A DNA stretch of 64,000 bases. It comes from Pseudomonadota bacterium (GTDB lineage: Bacteria > Pseudomonadota > Gammaproteobacteria > Steroidobacterales > Steroidobacteraceae). Positions 57,607-64,000 of this stretch are shown piece after piece. The translations under genes were made by a program, and so were the position numbers. The notes beneath the pieces were generated by a model, which did not search any database, was not told the DNA's origin, and worked only from the letters and a program-made list of their open reading frames with translations. The first letter of the stretch is position 1. Every line of letters starts with the position of its first letter. The DNA is taken from the NCBI GenBank assembly GCA_023417315.1, contig JAEZFW010000073.1, positions 1 to 64,000 of the forward strand, in the 5' to 3' direction.

Positions 57607-60495
57607 TCAGTGCGCTTTGCCAGCGGCCTTGAGCCGCATGGTCTGGCGCAGCGTCTCCTCGGTGCTCGTGGAGCGCAGCGCTGCATCGACGAGGCCGAGC
57701 TGCTGCTCGACGTGCATCTGATGAATGCCCGTGGCAGGCGCAGCGGCCGGCGCGCGACCCGCGTAGAGAAGCTGCTGCTCTTTGGTGAGCGGCTCCTGCA
57801 AGCGATGTCGGATCTGATACCAGCCGCCTTGGTTCTGAGGCTCTTCCTGGCACCACACGATCTCACGCGCATTCGGATACTTGCGGATCACCGCCGCGTA
57901 TTCCTCGATCGGAAACGGATAGAGCTGTTCGATGCGCACAAGCGCCACATTGTGCACGCCATCCGAGCGTCGCGACTCGAGTAGATCGAAGTACACCTTG
58001 CCCGCACAGAACACGATTCGGGTCACTTGCGAGGCTTGGATATCGTCGATCTCGTCGATGACGTTTCTGAAACCCCCGTGCGTCAGATCCTCGAGCGAGG
58101 ACACCGACAGCTTGTGGCGAAGCAGGCTCTTCGGCGTCATCACGATCAGCGGCTTGCGGAATGGCTGCTTCATCTGACGACGCAACATGTGGAACATCTG
58201 TGCTGGAGTCGAAGGTACGCACACCTGCATGTTCTGCTCGGCGCACAACTGCAGAAAGCGCTCGAGTCGCGCCGACGAATGCTCGGGACCTTGGCCTTCG
58301 TATCCGTGCGGCAGGAACAGCGTCAGGCCGCAGAGTCGGCCCCATTTTGCTTCGCCGGAGCTGATGAATTGATCGATGATCACCTGCGCGCCGTTGGCGA
58401 AATCGCCGAACTGCGCTTCCCAGATCACGAGACAATTGGGCTCCGTCGTCGAGAAGCCGTACTCGAAGCCCATGACCGCTTCCTCGGACAGCAACGAATC
58501 GATGACCGTGAAGCGCGGCTGGCTCGGCGCGATGTGCTCGAGAGGAATATAGGTCTCGCCCGCGTTCTGGTCGTGCCACACGGCATGACGATGGAAGAAT
58601 GTGCCGCGTCCGCTGTCTTGTCCCGTCATACGGATTTCGAAGCCTTCGCACAATAAAGTCGCGTAGGCGAGCGTCTCGGCAAAGCCCCAATCGAGCGGCA
58701 TCTGCCCCGCTACCATCTTCTCGCGACTTTGGACGACATTCGCAACTTGGCGATGCAACGTGAGGTTCGGCGGTAGTGTCGTGAGCTTGCCTCCGAGCTC
58801 TCGCAGCAGCTCGACACGCACGCCCGTCTGCACCTGCGCGACGCGCTCTGTCAGCTGAAACTTGCTCCAATCGACGGTGTGCTTATTGCCGATCATGCCA
58901 AGCGAGTGGCGCACGGTCGACTTGCCCTCGTCGAGATCGCGACGATACGTCTCAACCATCGCATCCGCATCCGCTTGCGTGAGTACGCCATCGGAGACGA
59001 GCTTCTGCGCATACTTTTGACGCGGCGTCGGGTGCTCGCGAATCCTGCGGTACATCGTGGGCTGCGTCGCCGACGGCTCGTCGGCTTCGTTGTGTCCGCG
59101 ACGCCGGTAGCACACGAGATCGATGACGACGTCCTTGTGGAACGTCATTCGATAATCGAGCGCGAGGCGCGTTACGAACAGAACGGCCTCCGGATCATCG
59201 CCATTCACGTGGAAGATGGGCGCTTCGATCATCTTCGCCACGTCGCTGCAGTACACCGTCGAACGCGAATCCCGGGGGTCGGAGATCGTGAAGCCCACCT
59301 GATTGTTGATGATGATGTGTACCGTGCCGCCGGTGTAGAAGCCGCGCGCTTGCGAGAGCTGCAGCGTCTCCATCACGACACCTTGCCCGGCGAATGCGGC
59401 ATCGCCGTGAATCAACACGGGCACGACCTGATCGCCCTTCGTATCGTTACGCCGCTGCTGACGCGCGCGCACCGAACCTTCGACGACCGGATTTACGACT
59501 TCCAGATGCGACGGATTGAACGCGAGCGCCACGTGCACGTTGCCGGCAGGCGTACGGATGTCGGTCGAGAAGCCCTTGTGATACTTCACATCGCCCGAGC
59601 CTTGCATGTGGTTCGAGTCGTAGTGACCTTCGAACTCCGAGAACATGACTTGCGGCGACTTGCCGACGACGTTCACGAGGACGTTCAAGCGTCCACGATG
59701 CGCCATGCCGATCACGATCTCTTCGACGCCCACTTGGCCGCCCTGCTGAATGAGATCGTCCAGCATCGGGATGAGACTGTCGCCACCTTCGAGCGAGAAC
59801 CGCTTCTGCGCCGGATACTTCGTCGCGAAGTACAGCTCGAGCCCCTCGGCGGCGGTCAGGTGGCGGAGTAAAGTCTTGCGCTCCTCGGTCGTCAACCGAT
59901 GACGCACACGCCCTTCGAGAAAGCGGTTCTGCAACCACAGCCGCTCGGTCGAGTTCGACACATGCGCGAACTCCGCGCCGATCGTTCCGCAATAGATCTG
60001 ACGAAGCTGCGCGATCATGTCGCGCAGCTTCATCCGCGCAGGGATCGCGTCGGTCCTGCTGCCCGTGAAGAACTCGGTATCGAGATCCGCTTCGCTCAAT
60101 CCGAAGTGGCGCAACTCGAGTACTTCAGGGACCGGCCGCTTCATCAAGCCGAGTGGATCGATGTCGGCCAGCAAGTGGCCGCGATTCGAATAGACCTGCA
60201 CGAGACGCGACACGGAGCCCTGCTTCGCCGACGCATCCGATGCCACCGAAACAGCAGCAGTGGGCGCAATGCCCGCCGCGATAGGCAGGCGCGCTCGCTC
60301 GGCGAGTGCCCTGCGGATGGGCTCGTGCGCCCTTTCGGTGCGTGCAGCAGAGCCAAAACCCGCGAAGTATTCTCGCCAGCGCGGCTCGACAGCGTTTGGA
60401 TCGGCCAAATACTGTTCGTAGAGAGATTCGACATAAGCGGCGTTCGATGCCCCGAGGGGTGTGGAGTCGAGCAAAGCTCGCAAAGAGTCGCTCAT
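57607..60495 (-). CDS. sucA: 2-oxoglutarate dehydrogenase E1 component
   Basis: A 962-residue thiamine-diphosphate enzyme decarboxylating 2-oxoglutarate. N-terminal E2-binding helix region ('NAAYVESLYEQYLADPNAVEPRWREYF'), then 'GMAHRGRLNVLVN' with catalytic His, ThDP motif 'HGDAAFAGQGVVMETL' to 'INNQVGFT', 'CYRRRGHNEADEP', and the transketolase-like C-terminal half ('FLPHGYEGQGPEHSSARLERFLQ'). Normal length (E. coli 933). First gene of the operon. Its 247-bp upstream spacer (60496-60742) shows no feature I can name with confidence. Confidence 0.97.
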   Translation of the reverse strand: MSDSLRALLDSTPLGASNAAYVESLYEQYLADPNAVEPRWREYFAGFGSAARTERAHEPIRRALAERARLPIAAGIAPTAAVSVASDASAKQGSVSRLVQVYSNRGHLLADIDPLGLMKRPVPEVLELRHFGLSEADLDTEFFTGSRTDAIPARMKLRDMIAQLRQIYCGTIGAEFAHVSNSTERLWLQNRFLEGRVRHRLTTEERKTLLRHLTAAEGLELYFATKYPAQKRFSLEGGDSLIPMLDDLIQQGGQVGVEEIVIGMAHRGRLNVLVNVVGKSPQVMFSEFEGHYDSNHMQGSGDVKYHKGFSTDIRTPAGNVHVALAFNPSHLEVVNPVVEGSVRARQQRRNDTKGDQVVPVLIHGDAAFAGQGVVMETLQLSQARGFYTGGTVHIIINNQVGFTISDPRDSRSTVYCSDVAKMIEAPIFHVNGDDPEAVLFVTRLALDYRMTFHKDVVIDLVCYRRRGHNEADEPSATQPTMYRRIREHPTPRQKYAQKLVSDGVLTQADADAMVETYRRDLDEGKSTVRHSLGMIGNKHTVDWSKFQLTERVAQVQTGVRVELLRELGGKLTTLPPNLTLHRQVANVVQSREKMVAGQMPLDWGFAETLAYATLLCEGFEIRMTGQDSGRGTFFHRHAVWHDQNAGETYIPLEHIAPSQPRFTVIDSLLSEEAVMGFEYGFSTTEPNCLVIWEAQFGDFANGAQVIIDQFISSGEAKWGRLCGLTLFLPHGYEGQGPEHSSARLERFLQLCAEQNMQVCVPSTPAQMFHMLRRQMKQPFRKPLIVMTPKSLLRHKLSVSSLEDLTHGGFRNVIDEIDDIQASQVTRIVFCAGKVYFDLLESRRSDGVHNVALVRIEQLYPFPIEEYAAVIRKYPNAREIVWCQEEPQNQGGWYQIRHRLQEPLTKEQQLLYAGRAPAAAPATGIHQMHVEQQLGLVDAALRSTSTEETLRQTMRLKAAGKAH

Positions 60496-60742
60496 TGCGA
60501 TCGCGAATTCCTGTGCGGAGTCGGAAGGAAGATGTGCGGACGGGTCGTCAAAGGCCCACTAGTGTAGCCGAACCCGCGGTCGGTAGAGAAACGCTCGCCT
60601 AGTTGTTTCGTGAAGCGCTGCTCGCTCGTCCTTGCCTTACGAACGAGACGATCCCCTACTTGCTTTAGAAGGATTCAAGAGTATCGGATCGGACGAAGTC
60701 TGCCTTCGCAGAACGCGAGCAGGCACAGCGTCTCCAGTCGGT

Positions 60743-62524
60743 TCAAGCCCCGCGCTGCATGCTGATTGGCAGGGGTGTCACCGAACGCACGCCACCGGAG
60801 CGCGCTGTCGTTTCGACGATGCGATTGGCGCCCACCACGGTGACGCCAGGCGGAATGTCACGCGTGACCACCGCATTCGCACCGATCGTCACGCCGTCTC
60901 CGATGCGAACATCGCCGAGCACGCGCGCCCCCGCACCGATGTACACATCGTTACCGATCACGGGCGCGACGCTCTCGCCCTGGTCCTTATCTCCGATCGC
61001 CACCTGCTGCATCACCGTCACGCGTTCCCCGATGGCTGCTTGTGGGTGCATGACGATGCCGTAGGGGTGCGGTATATAAATATGAGAAGGCAGACGGCAA
61101 TAGATGTCGCTGTTGTATAGAATGCGCACCAGCTTGCTCAGCACCGGGACGCGTCGTCGACAGAAGAACAGCAACACCTCGGTCGCCACAGAGTTCTGAG
61201 GTGTGGCGAGCGGCAGCCGCAGCCGCATCGCCGTCCGATTCTCGAGATGAGCGACGATGGCACGCTCGGCCGCAGCGACCAGCTTGTCGAGCGGCTCTCG
61301 TGCATCCAACACCACGACGTTCTCATAGCCACGTAGCAGGCGTCGATACTCACCGCGCTGCCGGCTCGATTCCTGCGCCGAGATCTCCGCATTGCGAGAG
61401 CTGATGATGTCCGAAGGTGCGTCGAGAACCAACCAGAGATGCGGCCGCGGGATCCAAGGCAGAATCGCACGAGCAACCGCGAACGGGCGCTTCATGCGAT
61501 AGCGGGTGGGATCGACGAGCACATCGTCGTAGTAGCGATTCGATACGACGAGCATCGTGCGCACGAGCCGCGGGCGGATCTGCCAGCAGTATCCGAGCCA
61601 ATAGTCGAGTGCAAACATCAAGAGCTTCGCTGCTGTCGCGAAGCGACCGCGAGGACGCGAGGCGCTCCCCTCTTTCGTCGTCGCACGGAAGATCTTTGGA
61701 CGCAGCTCCATCGTGTGCACGCCGCTGAACGGTGCGAGCGGACGCTCCTTCAATGCGGCGATCAAGCTCGACTTGCCTACGCCTGATGGACCGAGACACG
61801 CCAACAACAATCCCGAGGGGCTGATCCACTCGCGGATGCGAGTCCGCGCCTCGTAGAGCCAGTCGAGAACCCGAAACCGCTTGCGCCGTCGGATGCACGC
61901 GCCAAGAAGCGGGAGAATCTGACGCGCGACATCCCAATCGCCGCTCTCCGCCGCTCGCGCGATGACGCCTCCCTCTCGCGCGGGATCCCAGAACTTCGCC
62001 ACTTGGGATGCAACCCCTTGGGGGTCACGCTGCCAACATTCGCTCAAGTGCTGACCATGGGATTCGCTCAAGGTGCCTTCATGCACGCAGCGGAGCAAGT
62101 AATAGGCAAACTCCATTGCGGGAGTCGCGACGAAGAACGCCGGGCGCAGTCTTACCGCTCCTGGCTCGACATAGCGGTCCTTGAGCAAGTCGCGGCCTTC
62201 GAGCAGTGTGCGCCCTCGCCGCACGAAGTCCGCGAAGACTTCAACCGCGACGAACTCGGGACGCTCGTCGCGATTGAGCCAGCTCACCAAGCAGCGCCAT
62301 CCCAGTCGCTCATCCCGCGTGCACGTCACCAACTTCGCATCGCTCTGCTGGCAAAACTTGTGCAGCGTCAGCGGCACCTGCTCCAGAAACTCTTCTGAGA
62401 CCACGAGCTCGATACGCGAACCCGGGATGGCAGGCGTACATGCATCTCCGAGCAATGCATAGTCGATGTGCTCCTCCTCGAGGAACCGACACAACTCGAT
62501 GGCTACCAGGTGAACGCTGCGCAT
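60743..62524 (-). CDS. Three-domain fusion: degenerate nucleotidyltransferase-like + P-loop kinase + left-handed beta-helix acyltransferase
   Basis: 593 residues, cytoplasmic. (1) About 1-225 resembles minimal nucleotidyltransferases ('EEHIDYALLGDA...IPGSRIELVV') but the usual catalytic Ser-Asp-x-Asp is replaced by S-R-I-E (36-39). (2) About 235-430 is a thymidylate-kinase-like domain: Walker A G245-S252 ('GPSGVGKSS'), 'SNRYYDDVLVDPTRYRM' (DRY-like), and a LID-like 'RNAEISAQESSRQRGEYRRLL'. (3) About 455-572 is a serine-acetyltransferase-type hexapeptide helix ('HPQAAIGERVTVMQQVAIG', 'IGNDVYIGAGARVLGDVRIG', 'IGANAVVTRDIPPG'). It follows the phosphohexose transferase gene by 12 bp, so it belongs to exopolysaccharide synthesis. 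The reaction of the kinase part is unknown. Confidence 0.8.
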   Translation of the reverse strand: MRSVHLVAIELCRFLEEEHIDYALLGDACTPAIPGSRIELVVSEEFLEQVPLTLHKFCQQSDAKLVTCTRDERLGWRCLVSWLNRDERPEFVAVEVFADFVRRGRTLLEGRDLLKDRYVEPGAVRLRPAFFVATPAMEFAYYLLRCVHEGTLSESHGQHLSECWQRDPQGVASQVAKFWDPAREGGVIARAAESGDWDVARQILPLLGACIRRRKRFRVLDWLYEARTRIREWISPSGLLLACLGPSGVGKSSLIAALKERPLAPFSGVHTMELRPKIFRATTKEGSASRPRGRFATAAKLLMFALDYWLGYCWQIRPRLVRTMLVVSNRYYDDVLVDPTRYRMKRPFAVARAILPWIPRPHLWLVLDAPSDIISSRNAEISAQESSRQRGEYRRLLRGYENVVVLDAREPLDKLVAAAERAIVAHLENRTAMRLRLPLATPQNSVATEVLLFFCRRRVPVLSKLVRILYNSDIYCRLPSHIYIPHPYGIVMHPQAAIGERVTVMQQVAIGDKDQGESVAPVIGNDVYIGAGARVLGDVRIGDGVTIGANAVVTRDIPPGVTVVGANRIVETTARSGGVRSVTPLPISMQRGA

Positions 62525-62536
62525 GAATGGAAGTGC

Positions 62537-63949
62537 TCAGTACGCGTTCTTGTCGCTCACGACGAGGCGCGCCGTACGCAGGAGGATCGAGATATCGAGC
62601 GCGAGCGACCAATTGCGCAGGTAGTGCAGATCGTACTCGACTCTTCGTTTCATCTTCTCCAGCGTCTCTGTCTCACCGCGAAATCCGTTTACTTGTGCCC
62701 ATCCCGTGATCCCCGGCCGCACTTTGTGTCGAAGCATGTAGCCGTCGATCAGCTTGCGATACTCCTCGTTGTGCGCGATCGCATGAGGCCGCGGTCCGAC
62801 GAGGCTCATGCTGCCGAACAGAACGTTGAACAATTGCGGCAATTCATCGAGCGAGGTCTTGCGCAGGAAACGCCCGAGGCGGGTGACGCGCGGATCGTCC
62901 TTCGTCGCCTGCGCGACCGAGCCGCCGTTTTCGCACACCGACATTGTTCTGAACTTGTAGACCAAGATGCGTTCCCCGTAGAGCCCATAGCGACGTTGCT
63001 TGAAGATGATGGGGCCAGACGAGCTCAAACGCACACCGACTGCAATTGCCAACATCACGGGCCACAACAGCGCGATGAGAGCGGCGGAGAACGCGATGTC
63101 GCTAGCGCGCTTCAGCACACCATTCATCCCGCTAAACGGCGTCTCGCAGACCGCGAGCACCGGAATGCCGTCGATCTCTGCGAGCTGCGCTCGCATCAGA
63201 TCGAACACGAAGATGTCTGGAACGAAATAAACCGAGGCCGTCGTATCGCGCAGCTCCTCCATCAGCTTCGTCACGCGCTCTTCTGCGCGGATCGGCAGGC
63301 ATATGTAAATATTGCTCACCGCGTTGAGGCGCACGTAGTCTGCGATGTCAGTCATCGTGCCGAGGAGCTGCTCCTCCGGCAGATTCGACATGCGCTCTCC
63401 GAGGCGGTCGTCGAAGAATCCTTTGAACGTGCCGAGATGCGGATTCGCCTGCAGACGCTGCGCCAAGCGTCGGCCGCATTCGTTTGCGCCAACGATGATG
63501 TGACTCTGGGCGATCGAGCCACGGAGCGCTGAGAATGCCGCGAATCGCCTCAAGCCCATTTGCGCTGCAATGACGACGAACGGGGTAATTGCGAACCATG
63601 TAAGGATTACCTTACGAGAAAACGTATCGGTGACCTTGAATGCGAATGCCATGAACAGCAGCACGGCCGAGACCATGAGCCACTCACCGAATATCCGATG
63701 ACGGACAACGGCGCTCACATTGCGATTCAATGAGGCATCGAGGATCGGGTCGCTCACGATCTGCGCCGAAACGATGAACGTCAGCGCCGCGAGCGCCCAA
63801 TAGGGTGGCTCGATCCGCTGCCCGTAGATCAAAGCGCAGGCGAACATCGTCAGCACGATCACCGCTGGATTGAACGTGTGCTTGAGAAGCGTGACGGAAG
63901 GCGGCTCAGCCGTGCCACGGTGCACTCGCGTATAAAAGCTGCGCTGCAT
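62537..63949 (-). CDS. Undecaprenyl-phosphate hexose-1-phosphate transferase (polyprenyl glycosylphosphotransferase)
   Basis: A 470-residue membrane enzyme of the WbaP/EpsE/GumD type that loads the first sugar phosphate onto undecaprenyl phosphate to begin exopolysaccharide repeats. Four or five TM helices (about 25-130), a CoA-binding-like middle domain ('IIVGANECGRRLAQRLQ'), one more TM near residue 285, and the catalytic C-terminal domain with 'KRASDIAFSAALIALLWPVM', 'FRTMSVCENGG', 'TRLGRFLRKTSLDELPQL', 'SLVGPRPHAIAHNEEY' and 'RPGITGWAQVNGFRG'. The start is ATG 63949. It probably opens an operon with the fusion gene. The promoter is at or beyond the window end. Confidence 0.93.
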   Translation of the reverse strand: MQRSFYTRVHRGTAEPPSVTLLKHTFNPAVIVLTMFACALIYGQRIEPPYWALAALTFIVSAQIVSDPILDASLNRNVSAVVRHRIFGEWLMVSAVLLFMAFAFKVTDTFSRKVILTWFAITPFVVIAAQMGLRRFAAFSALRGSIAQSHIIVGANECGRRLAQRLQANPHLGTFKGFFDDRLGERMSNLPEEQLLGTMTDIADYVRLNAVSNIYICLPIRAEERVTKLMEELRDTTASVYFVPDIFVFDLMRAQLAEIDGIPVLAVCETPFSGMNGVLKRASDIAFSAALIALLWPVMLAIAVGVRLSSSGPIIFKQRRYGLYGERILVYKFRTMSVCENGGSVAQATKDDPRVTRLGRFLRKTSLDELPQLFNVLFGSMSLVGPRPHAIAHNEEYRKLIDGYMLRHKVRPGITGWAQVNGFRGETETLEKMKRRVEYDLHYLRNWSLALDISILLRTARLVVSDKNAY

Positions 63950-64000
63950 CGTTCGTGTGCGCGGAGCGTTCGGAACTGGTGCGCGAATGACTTTGGCTTG

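Overview
The window is GC-rich chromosomal DNA from a gammaproteobacterium. The core gene neighbourhoods support this: ruvC-ruvA-ruvB-ybgC-tolQRAB-pal-cpoB-queE-queC-tRNA-Lys, a thrABC operon with a fused aspartokinase/homoserine dehydrogenase, sucA-sucB-lpd, phoP-phoQ, and nudJ-mnmA beside purB. Class II DAHP synthase, a PepSY gene next to phoPQ, and kynA fit the Xanthomonadales/Nevskiales/Steroidobacterales side of the class. That placement is inference, not proof. No phage, insertion sequence, rRNA or CRISPR array is visible. One tRNA (Lys, TTT) is present.

Layout. 1-8 kb: a GntR/FCD regulator, HMG-CoA lyase, ilvD, class II DAHP synthase, then a divergent two-gene lysine-catabolic operon (lysine dehydrogenase plus ALDH7-type aminoadipate semialdehyde dehydrogenase). 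8-16.5 kb, minus strand: PepSY protein, phoP, phoQ, hrpA, with a glycine-zipper envelope protein and mazG upstream. 16.7-29 kb: nudL-fumC (minus), then purB, nudJ, mnmA, acnA, an enoyl-CoA hydratase family gene and msrPQ (plus). 28-34 kb: kynA, a YgjP-type metalloprotein, a TPR protein, tatD, an M20 peptidase and a NERD protein. 34-39 kb: thrABC. 39-53 kb: an AAA+/FHA protein, tRNA-Lys, queC/queE, the Tol-Pal operon, ruvCAB and relA. 53-60.5 kb: an amino-acid permease and the 2-oxoglutarate dehydrogenase operon. 60.7-64 kb: the start of an exopolysaccharide locus with a polyisoprenyl-phosphate hexose-1-phosphate transferase and an unusual three-domain fusion protein.

The most striking feature is not a gene. 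At least nineteen spacers carry short arrays of a 7-8 bp unit (for example GGATGGC, GTGACGG, TTGACGG, GGTACTG, ACTGGCC, GAACGGC, GCGTGTAG). Most have a second array in inverted orientation 15-150 bp away, so each locus could fold into a long hairpin. The unit differs from locus to locus but is shared by the two arms of one locus. The arrays fill spacers almost from stop codon to start codon, sometimes supply the stop codon, and once sit in frame inside hrpA. Other palindromic spacer elements (16.6, 28.3, 52.7 and 54.6 kb) are of different kinds.

Start codons were reassigned wherever the longest open frame ran into repeat DNA or an antisense gene. All functional calls rest on motif recognition by eye. 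No database search was run.
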